A DNA stretch of 64,000 bases from Buchnera aphidicola (Brachycaudus cardui) (GCF_005081945.1 NZ_CP034879.1:563363-627362); one strand, 5' to 3'. Positions 32,865 to 44,218 are shown, counted from the stretch's first letter. Notes: a model not told the origin generated them from the letters alone. Program-made: numbers and translations.

Positions 32865-33316
32865 GCAATACCAGAATGACCAAAACCTTTTTTAGAACGT
32901 GATGTTTTATTGAAGTTTTCTACTAAAGAAAAATATGGTTTAATAATCGGAATAAATACTATTTGAGCAATTCTATCATCTGGATTAATATAAAAATCTT
33001 CTTTACTACGATTCCATAAAGATATCATCAATTGACCTTGATAATCAGAATCAATTAAACCAACTAAATTACCTAATACAATACCTTTTTCATGACCCAA
33101 TCCAGAACGAGGTAAAATTAATGCTGTAATATTAGGGTCTTCAATATATATTGCTATTCCAGTAGGAATTAAAATAGTTTGTTGAGATCGTAGTCTTGTT
33201 TTTCCTTCCAAACACGCTCTAAGATCTAGTCCTGAAGATCCTGCAGTTGCATAAGTAGGAAATAAAAAATTTTTTTTTAAACGTAAATTTAAGATCTTTA
33301 TTTGAATTTTATTCAT
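32861..33316 (-). CDS. dut: dUTP diphosphatase
   Basis: Dut hydrolyses dUTP to dUMP and pyrophosphate, keeping uracil out of DNA and supplying dTMP synthesis. The 151 residues match E. coli. All five trimeric dUTPase motifs are present, including [40 protein letters not shown] and the C-terminal KKGFGHSG. It is convergent with pyrE with a 4-bp overlap and lies 44 bp downstream of cysQ on the same strand. Confidence 0.97.
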   Translation of the reverse strand: MNKIQIKILNLRLKKNFLFPTYATAGSSGLDLRACLEGKTRLRSQQTILIPTGIAIYIEDPNITALILPRSGLGHEKGIVLGNLVGLIDSDYQGQLMISLWNRSKEDFYINPDDRIAQIVFIPIIKPYFSLVENFNKTSRSKKGFGHSGIA

Positions 33317-33360
33317 AGTAATATGATATATTTCTTATTTAAAGAATTTATAAAAAAATT

Positions 33361-34107
33361 TTATGCTGATGCATAAAAACCGGAATTAAGAAAAGATGAA
33401 CGTGAAGACAATGAATAATTTAAATCTGTACCTGTCCATGTTTTTACTATTCCACCAGCTGCAACAACAATAGCATGACCTGCAGCAGTATCCCAAATAT
33501 GAGTATTGCCAAATCTTGGATACAATTGTGCTTTTCCTTCTGCAACTAAACAAAACTTTAACGAAGAACCTAAATTTTTTAGTTTATAATTTTTTATACT
33601 TTCTAAATAATTTTTTAATTCTTTATCAGGGTGTGAACGACTAGTAACTAATGTTGGAATCTCTAGTGAAGATACTTTAATTCTTTTTTTTAAACCTATC
33701 TGTATTTCTTTCCAAGCTTTATTATTATAAGACGAATATAACACATCAAAAAAAGGAGCATATATTACTCCTAATACAGGAATTCCATTTTGGATTAAAC
33801 TAATATTAACTGTAAATTCACCATTTTTATTTAAAAATTCTTTTGTTCCATCTAATGGATCAATTAACCAATAATTATGCCAATGACGACAAATATCAAG
33901 ATTATATTTTTCTTCTTCAGAAATAATTGGAATATGAGGAGAAATTAAAAATAATTCTTTTTTAATGATATGATTAGCTTCACAATCAACATTTGTTATA
34001 GGAGTTTGATCAGATTTATAACTAATATCTATCAATTTTTCAGAATAATAAAATTTCATAATGACACTGCCGGCACGACGTACTAATTGACAAATTTTAT
34101 TTAACAT
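33361..34107 (-). CDS. cysQ: 3'(2'),5'-bisphosphate nucleotidase CysQ
   Basis: CysQ removes the 3'-phosphate of PAP, the toxic by-product of sulfate assimilation, and can act on inositol phosphates. The 248 residues match the E. coli 246. The lithium-sensitive phosphatase metal sites are intact: SEEEKYN, LIDPLDGTKEFLNKNGEFT and HIWDTAAGHAIV. It lies 51 bp downstream of rplI on the same strand. Its presence is consistent with an active cysteine biosynthesis pathway, whose genes are not in this window. Confidence 0.95.
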   Translation of the reverse strand: MLNKICQLVRRAGSVIMKFYYSEKLIDISYKSDQTPITNVDCEANHIIKKELFLISPHIPIISEEEKYNLDICRHWHNYWLIDPLDGTKEFLNKNGEFTVNISLIQNGIPVLGVIYAPFFDVLYSSYNNKAWKEIQIGLKKRIKVSSLEIPTLVTSRSHPDKELKNYLESIKNYKLKNLGSSLKFCLVAEGKAQLYPRFGNTHIWDTAAGHAIVVAAGGIVKTWTGTDLNYSLSSRSSFLNSGFYASA

Positions 34108-34158
34108 TTTAAACCAAATTTTAACAAAAATAAAAGATACAATATTTAATAAAAAAAA

Positions 34159-34611
34159 TTAATTTCTTGAAATTATATTCACTATAAATTCTATTTGAAC
34201 TTCATTATGCGGCTGAAATACAACTTTATGTTCACCAACTTTACGTAATAAACCATTAGGTAGACGAATTTCTTTTTTATTTATTTTTATACCTAATGAT
34301 ATCATTTCTTTTATAATATTTCTTACTCCTACTGAACCAAATATTTTTCCTTCTTTTCCTACTTTAGATGATATAGTTATAGATTTTATTTTTTGAATTT
34401 TTTGAGCACGTGATTGAGCTATTAGTAATTTACTAATATTTTCTTTTTCTATTTCAATACGATGAGCTTCAAAAGACTTAATATTTTCTTTATTGGCTAA
34501 AATAGCTTTGCCATTTGGAATTAAAAAATTTCTCGCATAACCAGATTTAACGTTAATAATTGAACCAGAATCACCTAACTTATGCAATTTACACAGAAGT
34601 ATGACTTCCAT
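34159..34611 (-). CDS. rplI: 50S ribosomal protein L9
   Basis: L9 is a stalk-like protein at the base of the L1 arm that helps hold the reading frame. The 150 residues (E. coli 149) begin MEVILLCKLHKLGDSGSIIN, followed by KSGYARNFLIPNGKAILA, the long connecting helix, and the C-terminal globular domain with KVGKEGKIFGSVG. It is the last gene of the rpsF-rpsR-rplI group. L9 is often dispensable, yet it is complete here. Confidence 0.97.
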   Translation of the reverse strand: MEVILLCKLHKLGDSGSIINVKSGYARNFLIPNGKAILANKENIKSFEAHRIEIEKENISKLLIAQSRAQKIQKIKSITISSKVGKEGKIFGSVGVRNIIKEMISLGIKINKKEIRLPNGLLRKVGEHKVVFQPHNEVQIEFIVNIISRN

Positions 34612-34662
34612 TGTTTTATTATTCTCTCTTAATATATATTATTAATAAATTCGATTATACTC

Positions 34663-34890
34663 TTAACGATGTTGATCAGTGTAAGGTAATAGAGCAAGAT
34701 AACGTGCTCGTTTAATAGCTCTAGATAACTGTCGTTGATATTTTGCTCTAGTACCAGTGATACGACTAGGAACAATTTTGCCACTTTCTGTAATATAATT
34801 TTTTAATATAGTAATATCTTTATAATCTATTTCTTGTATATTTTCTGCAGTAAATCGACAAAATTTTCGACGACGAAAATAACGTACCAT
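34663..34890 (-). CDS. rpsR: 30S ribosomal protein S18
   Basis: S18 is a small-subunit platform protein that binds with S6. The 75 residues equal E. coli. [16 protein letters not shown] and [20 protein letters not shown] are strongly conserved. It lies 51 bp upstream of rplI and 107 bp downstream of rpsF. E. coli has priB in the latter gap, and no trace of priB is visible. Confidence 0.97.
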   Translation of the reverse strand: MVRYFRRRKFCRFTAENIQEIDYKDITILKNYITESGKIVPSRITGTRAKYQRQLSRAIKRARYLALLPYTDQHR

Positions 34891-34997
34891 TTAAAATTTC
34901 CTTTTAAAATAGAAAAAAAATATATCAAATTTATATAGTATATTTTTAAAAAGTATATAAATAATCATTACTTTAAAAAAGTAATTTATAGTAAAGT

Positions 34998-35339
34998 TTA
35001 TTTTTTTTCTTTTCTATCATCTTTTAATTTCATTATAGGAGATAATTCAGTTATTGATTTTTTCATACTCATAATCATATTTCTAAGAATTATATTATTA
35101 AAACGAAAGTCTGTTTCTAAAATATTAATGGTTTTAGGCATAACTTCTATGTTCATTAACACGTAATGTGCTTTATGTAATTTATTAATTGAATAAGATA
35201 ATTGACGTCTACCCCAATCTTCTAGACGATGTATCGTGCCAGAATTTTCATGAATAATTTTTTTATATTTTTCGATTAATAACGGTATTTTATCACTTTG
35301 ATCCGGATGAACCATAAATATTATTTCATAATGACGCAT
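34998..35339 (-). CDS. rpsF: 30S ribosomal protein S6
   Basis: S6 binds S18 on the platform of the small subunit. The start [19 protein letters not shown] gives 113 residues; the frame continues 24 codons upstream without support, and AGGAGCG-type sequence before the ATG favours the shorter form. [20 protein letters not shown] is the conserved core. E. coli S6 has about 131-135 residues because of a glutamate tail added after translation; the tail region is absent here and the protein ends KDDRKEKK. Confidence 0.96.
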   Translation of the reverse strand: MRHYEIIFMVHPDQSDKIPLLIEKYKKIIHENSGTIHRLEDWGRRQLSYSINKLHKAHYVLMNIEVMPKTINILETDFRFNNIILRNMIMSMKKSITELSPIMKLKDDRKEKK

Positions 35340-35516
35340 AATAAGAACGCTCCTTTTGGCTTTTTTAGCTTCCTTATTCGAGAATATTATAGCTATTTTC
35401 CAAGGAAGCAAGGAACTTTTTTTTTAAATTATAGCTAATTTTTTATATATGTTATTTTACTTTTCAATAAAAATCAATATAATTTCATTTTTTAATCATA
35501 AAAAACATAAAAAACT

Positions 35517-37694
35517 CTATATTAAAGATAACTCTATCTTTCGTTCATTTAAATTCACAGAACTAACTTTAACTTGTAAAGTATCACCTAAACGATAAAT
35601 ATGTTTATTAGATTTACCTATTAATTTAAGTCCTAAAGAATCAAAATAATAATAATCATCTTGCAATGAAGTAATATGAACTAATCCTTCAATAAAAAAT
35701 TGATTTAAGCGTACAAAAAATCCAAATGAAGTTACATTAGAGATAACACCAGTTAATATATGACCAATTTTTTTATTCATAAAATCACATTTCAACCAAT
35801 CCATGACGTCTCTATTTGCTTCATCTGCACGTCTTTCAGTCATCGAGCAATGAACTCCTATTTTTTTTATTTCAGTTATATTATATAAAGAAGTATGAGA
35901 ATTTTTTAAAGGAATTAACTGTTCCTCTAATAGTAAATGTTTGATGACTCTATGTAATATAAGATCAGGATAACGTCTAATAGGTGAGGTAAAATGAACA
36001 TAACTAGATAAAGATAATCCAAAATGACCGCAATTATCTGGAGAATATACAGCTTGTTGCATAGAACGTAATAATATTGTTTGAATCATTTCATATTCAG
36101 GACGATTAGAAATTTTTCTTAATAAATCTGAATAGTGAATTGATTCTGGTGCTTCTCCTCCTAATAATGTAAGTCCTAGTTCCTTTAAAAATAAACGAAA
36201 ACTAATCACATTATCTTTTTTAGGTCGGTTATGATTTCTAAATAAAACAGAATATTTATGCTGTTCTACAAAAGAAGCTGAAGCTATATTTGCTAGAATC
36301 ATACATGACTCAATAAATTTATGTGCATCATTTCTAATATTTGGATAAATATTTTTAATTCTTAAATTAGAATCTAAAATAAATTTAGGAACTATATTTT
36401 CAAAATAAATGCCTTTTTTAGAAATATCATCTTTATTAAAAGTTTTTTGCAAACGTAATAAATTTTTAATATCTTTTAAAAATTTTTTATATTTAGCACA
36501 GAGAAAAACATCACCATTCCAAATTTTAAAGATTTCATTATATGTAAACCGTCCATGTGAACATATAATCGCCTCATAATGTTTATAACTGATCAATTCT
36601 CCTTTATTCGATAAGCTCATTTCACATATTAAACACAAACGCTCTTCATTAGGATTCAAAGAACATACATCTGTAGAAATTTTTTCCGGTAGCATAGGAA
36701 TTACTAATGAAGGAAAGTATATAGATGTACCTCTTTCTAATGCTGCTTTATCTAATGCAGTATTAGGTTGAATATAATAACTAACATCTGAAATTGCTAC
36801 CCATAAATTCCATCCTTCTTCTAAGTTGATTTTTTTTTTACAAAAAATAGCGTCATCGAAGTCACAAGCATCTTCATCATCAATTGTAAAAAAAGGAAGG
36901 TGTCTTAAATCTATACGATTTTCTAAATCACATTGATGTATTTTGTTATCTATCATACATAATTGTTTTTTAACTTCTTCAGACCATAAAAATGGGATAG
37001 AATATGTACGCAACGCTATATCTATAGCTAAATTGGTATTCATTTCTTTCCCAAGAACTTCTACTATTAAACCTTGTTTTTTATTATTTCTAATTAGATG
37101 TTTGTTTAACTTTACAACTACAATAGATCCTATTGTAATACTTTCTCTAATAGATGATAAAATAAAAATTTTAAAATTAAAACGCGCATCGTCTGGGATA
37201 ACAAATTTAACGTTGTCATTAATATAATATCTACCAACAATTAAAGAAGTATTAGGTTTTAATATTTTTAAAAATCTTGCTGCATTACGTCCTCTTTTAT
37301 CAGATTTTATAATATGAGCTAAAATAAGATCACCATGAATACATGATTTCATTTGTTCTGATGAAAGCCAAAGATCATCTTTTAATGTCTCTGATCGAAG
37401 AAAACCGTAGCCATCTCTATGACCTATCACTTTACCTTGAACTACTTGTAAGTTTTCAGGAGTAATATAGCAACGATTCCTAGTATATATAATTTGACCA
37501 TCTCGTTCCATTGCTCTTAATCTACGACGTAATGCTTTTTTTTCTTCCTGATGAATAATACCAAATCTTTTTTCTAAATTTTTCTGACTAATTAAATCAG
37601 TACATTTCTTTAACCAAGATGCAATATATTCTCTACTTGGAATTGGGTTTTTATATTTTTTAGATTCTCTTTTTTGGTAGGGATCTACTACCAT
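35517..37694 (-). CDS. rnr: Ribonuclease R
   Basis: RNase R is a 3'-5' exoribonuclease that degrades structured RNA. The 725 residues compare with 813 in E. coli. After an N-terminal helix-turn-helix region come two cold-shock domains (VIGHRDGYGFLR), the RNB catalytic domain with Asp residues in DDEDACDFDDAIF, HFTSPIRRYPDLILHR, and the S1 domain ending NLNERKIELSLI. The protein stops exactly at the end of S1, so the lysine-rich C-terminal tail of E. coli is absent. In the catalytic motif the usual Arg is Cys. It lies upstream of rpsF and downstream of purA as in E. coli. Confidence 0.95.
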   Translation of the reverse strand: MVVDPYQKRESKKYKNPIPSREYIASWLKKCTDLISQKNLEKRFGIIHQEEKKALRRRLRAMERDGQIIYTRNRCYITPENLQVVQGKVIGHRDGYGFLRSETLKDDLWLSSEQMKSCIHGDLILAHIIKSDKRGRNAARFLKILKPNTSLIVGRYYINDNVKFVIPDDARFNFKIFILSSIRESITIGSIVVVKLNKHLIRNNKKQGLIVEVLGKEMNTNLAIDIALRTYSIPFLWSEEVKKQLCMIDNKIHQCDLENRIDLRHLPFFTIDDEDACDFDDAIFCKKKINLEEGWNLWVAISDVSYYIQPNTALDKAALERGTSIYFPSLVIPMLPEKISTDVCSLNPNEERLCLICEMSLSNKGELISYKHYEAIICSHGRFTYNEIFKIWNGDVFLCAKYKKFLKDIKNLLRLQKTFNKDDISKKGIYFENIVPKFILDSNLRIKNIYPNIRNDAHKFIESCMILANIASASFVEQHKYSVLFRNHNRPKKDNVISFRLFLKELGLTLLGGEAPESIHYSDLLRKISNRPEYEMIQTILLRSMQQAVYSPDNCGHFGLSLSSYVHFTSPIRRYPDLILHRVIKHLLLEEQLIPLKNSHTSLYNITEIKKIGVHCSMTERRADEANRDVMDWLKCDFMNKKIGHILTGVISNVTSFGFFVRLNQFFIEGLVHITSLQDDYYYFDSLGLKLIGKSNKHIYRLGDTLQVKVSSVNLNERKIELSLI

Positions 37695-37765
37695 ATTTAC
37701 TTCTCCATTTATATTATTTTAAAATATAATTATATATTAATTAAATTATTTTAAATTTATAATGT

Positions 37766-39067
<1,302 letters not shown>

Positions 39068-39106
39068 CTATTTTATATATTTTTTATTTTTTGCTCTTCA
39101 GTAACT

Positions 39107-40036
39107 CTATTTTTCAAAAGTAATCATTTTGTTCATATATTTAAAAAAATCATTGTCTGAAGTAATCAACATAATATTCCCATTATTTTTAAAGCTATTT
39201 TCATAAGCACGTAAACTTCGAACAAAATAATAAAAATAAGGTTCATTACTAAAATTTTCTGCAAATAATTTTGTTATTATAGCTTCACCTTGACCTTTAA
39301 TAATTAAAGCTTCTTTTTTTGCTTGTGATAATATTATAGATACTTTATAATCTGCTGTTGCACGTAATTTTTCAGCTTTTTCTTGTCCTTGAGAACGTTG
39401 ACTTCTAGCCACAGCTTCTCTTTCTGCTCTCATTCGATTATATATAGCATCAGAAACTTCTACAGGTAAGTTAATTTGTTTAATACGAACATCTACAACC
39501 TGAATTCCTAATGCATTCATACTATTAACATTGATCGAAGATGCTTTTTCTAAATTAATAGTTCCTTTATTTAAAGCATTTAAAACATCTGTTGTTAATC
39601 TTCCTCGAGAATCAGTAACAATTTCTTTGACATTCAGACAACCTATTTCAGAACGTAATCGATCACTAAATTTTCTTTTTAATAAAACTTCAGCTTGAAA
39701 AATATCTCCTCCTCCAGTAGCAAGATAATATCGATTAAAATCATTAATACGCCATTTTATATAAGAATCAACAATCAGGTCTTTTTTTTCTTTTGTTACA
39801 AACCGATCTGCTTGATTATCCATAGTATGAATTCGTGCATCTAGCATTTTAACTGTTTCTAGAAATGGAAGCTTAAAATGTAATCCCGGATTATATACTA
39901 AAGTTTTTTGTTCATGGTTACGTAAAACTCGACCAAATTGTAAAACAATACCACGCTCCCCTTCCTTAACAACAAAAAAAGAAGAAGAAAATAAAAATAA
40001 TAAAATACTTGATAGACAAATAAACACTTTATTCAT
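39107..40036 (-). CDS. hflC: HflC, FtsH modulator subunit
   Basis: HflC is an inner-membrane SPFH protein that with HflK surrounds and modulates the FtsH protease. The start MNKVFICLSSILLFLF gives 309 residues (E. coli 334) and leaves a 4-bp gap to hflK; the longer open frame upstream overlaps hflK and is rejected. One N-terminal membrane segment (about 2-20) precedes FVVKEGERGIVLQFGRV and the SPFH domain, then ARSQRSQGQEKAEKLRATAD. The missing length corresponds to the alanine-rich insert of E. coli around residue 180. Confidence 0.95.
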   Translation of the reverse strand: MNKVFICLSSILLFLFSSSFFVVKEGERGIVLQFGRVLRNHEQKTLVYNPGLHFKLPFLETVKMLDARIHTMDNQADRFVTKEKKDLIVDSYIKWRINDFNRYYLATGGGDIFQAEVLLKRKFSDRLRSEIGCLNVKEIVTDSRGRLTTDVLNALNKGTINLEKASSINVNSMNALGIQVVDVRIKQINLPVEVSDAIYNRMRAEREAVARSQRSQGQEKAEKLRATADYKVSIILSQAKKEALIIKGQGEAIITKLFAENFSNEPYFYYFVRSLRAYENSFKNNGNIMLITSDNDFFKYMNKMITFEK

Positions 40037-40040
40037 ATAT

Positions 40041-41282
40041 TCATTCTCTCTCTGAATTCTTGACATCATTTCGCATAGAATCAATACGACGTTGCTCTAA
40101 AATACTATTAGGAGATAATGAAGAGAAGTAATTAATATGTTTATCTTTTTTAGAAAAATAAGGATTATTTTTACTAAAATTAATATTTTTTGAAAAATTT
40201 TTACTTATCAGTTTTCTATTAGAAAAAAAATTATCTAAAGATAAAAACAATCTTGTATTGTTGTTATTTTTATCAATAAATATTTTTTTATTTTTACTCA
40301 ATAATCTTTCCATCGATTCAATATAAAGACGTCTTAAAGTTATTTTTTTAGATTTTCTATATTCAGGCAAGATTTGAGAAAAACGAGCAACTTCTCCTTG
40401 CGCTTCTAAAATTATACGTGATGAATATGCTCGTGCTTCTTCTAAAATTCTTTGGGCTTTACCATTAGCTTTAGGCTCTACTTCATTTGAATAAGCTTCA
40501 GCTTCACGTACATATTGCTCACGATTTTCACGAGCTGCGATTGCATCATCAAAAGCAGCTTTTACTTCTTCTGGAGGTCTCGCTGTTTGAAAATTAACAT
40601 CTAATATAGTTATTCCCATTTTATATGGTTTAATTGTCTCTTCAATTTCTTTTTGAGTATCACTTCGCACTAAAGTTCTTCCTTCTGTTAATACTCGATC
40701 CATAGTCGAATGACCAATAACTCCACGTAACGCACTATCTGTTGCTTGACGTAAACTATCATCAGGATAAGTAACAGAAAAGAGATAGTCAGCAGGATTT
40801 GTTATTTTATATTGTACATTCATCTCTACACGTACTACATTTTCATCTGAAGTAAGCATAACTCCTGAAGTTGCTAGCTCACGTACACTTTCAACATTTA
40901 CAGCTTTTACTTCATTAATAAAAATTGGTCGCCAATTTAATCCTGGTTGAACCAAATGACTAAATTTACCAAAACGAGTAATTACACCACGTTCAGCTTC
41001 TTTAATAGTATAAAAACCACTCATACACCAAATAAAAAAACTTATAAATATTATTATAATATAAGGATGAATGGTTTTTTTAGATGAATTAGATGAATTA
41101 GATGAATTAGATGAATTAGATGTTTTAACAAAAAAATTTTTTATACTATATAAAAAATGTTTTATATCTGATAAAGTTTTCTTTTTTTGGTTCTTATTGT
41201 CTGGACTATTTTTGTTGTCACTGTTTTTATCCCCCCATGGATCAGGTTCAGATTTATTATCATTAGGCTTGTTCCAGACCAT
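40041..41282 (-). CDS. hflK: HflK, FtsH modulator subunit
   Basis: HflK is the partner of HflC in the FtsH-regulating membrane complex. The start MVWNKPNDNKSEPDPWGDKN gives 413 residues (E. coli 419). A polar N-terminal region is followed by a membrane segment near residues 74-92 and the SPFH domain, with YTIKEAERGVITRFGKFSHL and ARPPEEVKAAFDDAIAAREN conserved. Residues 55-67 are a repeat of Ser-Asn-Ser from a 9-bp DNA repeat, where E. coli has a glycine/serine-rich linker. It directly precedes hflC. Confidence 0.95.
   Translation of the reverse strand: MVWNKPNDNKSEPDPWGDKNSDNKNSPDNKNQKKKTLSDIKHFLYSIKNFFVKTSNSSNSSNSSNSSKKTIHPYIIIIFISFFIWCMSGFYTIKEAERGVITRFGKFSHLVQPGLNWRPIFINEVKAVNVESVRELATSGVMLTSDENVVRVEMNVQYKITNPADYLFSVTYPDDSLRQATDSALRGVIGHSTMDRVLTEGRTLVRSDTQKEIEETIKPYKMGITILDVNFQTARPPEEVKAAFDDAIAARENREQYVREAEAYSNEVEPKANGKAQRILEEARAYSSRIILEAQGEVARFSQILPEYRKSKKITLRRLYIESMERLLSKNKKIFIDKNNNNTRLFLSLDNFFSNRKLISKNFSKNINFSKNNPYFSKKDKHINYFSSLSPNSILEQRRIDSMRNDVKNSERE
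41081..41122. repeat. 9-bp tandem repeat inside hflK
   Basis: The unit TAGATGAAT occurs 4.7 times without mismatch. In the hflK frame (minus strand) it encodes repeated Ser-Asn-Ser in the cytoplasmic linker before the membrane segment. Because the unit is a multiple of three, changes in copy number keep the frame. It is a likely length-variable site between strains. Confidence 0.9.
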
Positions 41283-41433
41283 TTTATACCTCATTAATTA
41301 GTTTTTATATAATGTTTGTTAAAAAATTACTTTAATAATTATATGTATTTATAATCAGATTATAAAAAATATGAATACAAATAATACATCCTATAAAACT
41401 TAAAATTAATTTCTTATATATATTTTACTACAT

Positions 41434-42390
41434 TTATGTAGATAAATTATTTTTTTCTTGAAATACATCTAATACTTTTTGAATTAAAATCTCAATAGGA
41501 GAACTGGATAATATTATATTAAGATCTTTCCATTTTTTTAACCATGTTAATTGATTTTTAGCCAGTTTTCTTGTTGCATAAATTGTTTTGTCAAACATGT
41601 CTTTGTAACTTATTTTATATTCGAGATACTCCCACATTTGACGATATCCTATACATCGAATAGAAGGTAAATTTATATGTAAATCTCCTCTAAAAAAAAG
41701 ATTTTCTACTTCTTCTTGAAAACCTAACATCAACATTTTTTTAATACGAAGCTCAATGTTATTATTTAACCATTCTTTATTCGGAGGTATAATAGCAAAT
41801 TGCAATATAGTATATGGTAATTTATAGTGATTATTTTTTTTTAGTTCTGTTAAATTTTTTCCAGAAATATAAAAAACTTCTACAGCTCTTAATAATCTTT
41901 GAAAATCGTTTTTATGAATTCGAACAGCAGAGATAGGATCTATTGATTCTAATTTTTTATATAAAAAATTTTTTTTAGTATTTTTTTGAAGTAAATATTC
42001 ACGAATCTGGACATTAGCTGGTGGTAAAATAGATACTCCATGTAATAATACATTATAATAAAACATGGTCCCACCAACAAGACAAGGTATTTTACCTAAA
42101 TTAATAATTTTATTAATTTCTTTTAAAGCATCTTGTTGAAATTCTACAGCTGAATAATTTTCACTTGGATCCTTAATGTTTAATAAACGATGAGGATGAT
42201 GACATAAATCTAAAAAACTAGGTTTAGCTGTTCCTATATTCATTCCTCGATAAATTAAAGCAGAATCTACACTAATCAATTCTATTGGTAAGTATTGTCT
42301 AAGATTAATAGCTAATTGACTCTTTCCAGATGCTGTTGGGCCCATTAAAAAAAGAACTACAGGCAATTTTTTTTTATAATTGAAATTCAT
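41434..42390 (-). CDS. miaA: tRNA dimethylallyltransferase
   Basis: MiaA adds the isopentenyl group to A37 of tRNAs reading UNN codons. The 318 residues match E. coli (316). The P-loop is LMGPTASGKSQL, followed by ISVDSALIYRGMNIGTAKPS, LVGGTMFYY and PSIRCIGYRQMWEYLE. I choose the second ATG because it overlaps the mutL stop codon as ATGA, the arrangement expected for translational coupling. The E. coli mutL-miaA-hfq-hflX-hflK block is kept with hfq and hflX deleted. Confidence 0.95.
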   Translation of the reverse strand: MNFNYKKKLPVVLFLMGPTASGKSQLAINLRQYLPIELISVDSALIYRGMNIGTAKPSFLDLCHHPHRLLNIKDPSENYSAVEFQQDALKEINKIINLGKIPCLVGGTMFYYNVLLHGVSILPPANVQIREYLLQKNTKKNFLYKKLESIDPISAVRIHKNDFQRLLRAVEVFYISGKNLTELKKNNHYKLPYTILQFAIIPPNKEWLNNNIELRIKKMLMLGFQEEVENLFFRGDLHINLPSIRCIGYRQMWEYLEYKISYKDMFDKTIYATRKLAKNQLTWLKKWKDLNIILSSSPIEILIQKVLDVFQEKNNLST

Positions 42391-44137
42391 ATTTTTAACA
42401 TACATAACGCTGTATTTATATTAATTTTTTGTAATAGTTTAGATGGAAGATTGTTTAATAAAGGAAAAAAGTATTCAAGCTCTAACAATACTGAAATTCC
42501 ATTTGTATAATTCCAACTTTTTGATTCCATAAAAATATAGGTATAAAACCAATTTATTGCATCTGAAATGAAAACTATTTCTTTAAAAAATAAAAATACA
42601 AAAAATTTTGATATTAGTTCATTAATATTATTTTTTTTAAAAAAACAAGGAATGGAAACTAAAATAATATATTTTTTTTTAAAGACTAAATTAAATCCTA
42701 ATTTATATAAAACATTTTTATTTTTAAATAAAATAATATATTCTTTAGAAGTCAGATCAAGTTTAATATTAGTTAAAAAATATTCAGGTATTATCTTTTG
42801 CTTAATTTTAACTTCTAATTGATGCTTTTTCACAATTCTTTCAGCAAAAGGGAATGAAATCAATAGGAAATTATCATTATGAAAAATTAAACCATAATAT
42901 TTTTGAAATACCATTAACAATCTTCCAAAAGAAAAACAATCTTTTTTTATACAAATGTTAGTTGTAAAATTGTTTTTTTTTATTAAATCTTTTTTTTTTG
43001 AGAAACAAAATCTTTTTTAGAAAAATACGAAGATATTAATATAAAAAATTTCAAATAAAGTAATTCAAAATAATTTAATTTATTTTTTTTATATGTTGCT
43101 AAATTATTTTTATAAAACATAGGATTGTTAAAAAAATATTTATTTTGAAATTTGTTTAGATGAAATAAAATAGTTTCATAAATAAATGTATGAATTTCAT
43201 GAGAATCATGAAATCTAATTTCATTTTTAGTAGGGTGAATATTAATATCAATTTTATTAGATGGTATTTGTAAATACAATATAAATGATATATCTCTACC
43301 TTCTTTTATTTTTTCATAAGCAGATCGAATGATATTAATAATAGCATGATCATGAATATATCGATTATTAATATAAAAATATTTAATATTATTTAATAGT
43401 TGAAAATTTTCAGGGCACAATATCCATCCAAATAGTAAAATATCATTTATGTTTGACTTTATTTGTATCATTTTATTTATATCAAAAGTGTTTAATACAT
43501 CTTTTAATCTATTTTTTTTATTTTTAACAGCATTATATTGTAAAATTAATTTTTTATTATGTTTTAATGAAAAGTTTATATGAAAATGAGACAAAGCTAT
43601 TTTTTTAATTACTTTAAAAATTTGTATAAATTCTAATTTTTCATTTTTTATAAATTTAAGACGCACTGGAATATTATAAAATAAATTTTCTATTATAATA
43701 GTAGTACCTTTAGGATGTGCTATTGGTTGTAAAATAATATCTTTATTATGCATAAAGCCTTCTGAATAAATCTTCCAACCAATTTCTTTTGAATCATAAC
43801 AAGAAATTAAAGTTAATCTTGAAACAGCTCTAATATTAGCTAAAGCTTCACCTCGAAATCCAAAGGTACTAATTGAATCTAAATCTGATAATACATTAAT
43901 TTTGCTAGTAGCATGTCTAGTAACTGCAAGTAATAATTCTTTTTTTTTAATACCGTAGCCATCATCATTTACAATGATAGATTTAAGACCACTTTTTTCA
44001 ATTGCAATATTAATATTTTTTGAACCAGCATCAATACTATTTTCTATTATTTCTTTAATCACTGAAGCTGGCCGTTCAATAATTTTTCCAGAAGAAATTT
44101 GACTTGATAAATCAGTTGGTAATATATGAATAGTCAT
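42387..44137 (-). CDS. mutL: DNA mismatch repair protein MutL, split by a frameshift at an A10 run
   Basis: MutL couples MutS mismatch recognition to strand removal. The first frame (42983-44137, 384 aa) holds the GHKL ATPase with catalytic Glu29 and Asn33 in KEIIENSIDAG, Asp58, TFGFRGEALANI and the transducer domain, then stops at TAA just after ten A (42990-42999 on the plus strand). One extra A opens a frame that runs without interruption through FGRLLMVFQKYYG and FPFAERIVKKHQL, the C-terminal dimerisation domain, to 42387. The repaired protein would have 583 residues (E. coli 615). A second run of nine A lies just downstream. It probably relies on slippage, or is a dying gene. Confidence 0.9.
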
Positions 44138-44218
44138 TACCTAATGCTCTCAATTAATATAATTGAATAAAGTATATTCACGACTAATTATTTTTATATA
44201 TATGATTATTTTTTATCT

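Noticed and set aside
36943-37227. 94-residue plus-strand frame
   Set aside because: It is antisense within rnr with no supporting signals.
41071-41301. Plus-strand frame with repeated Leu-Asp-Glu
   Set aside because: It is the antisense reading of the hflK repeat and polar N-terminus; the hflK frame is conserved.
42568-42822. 84-residue plus-strand frame
   Set aside because: It is antisense to the MutL C-terminal domain, which is the conserved frame.
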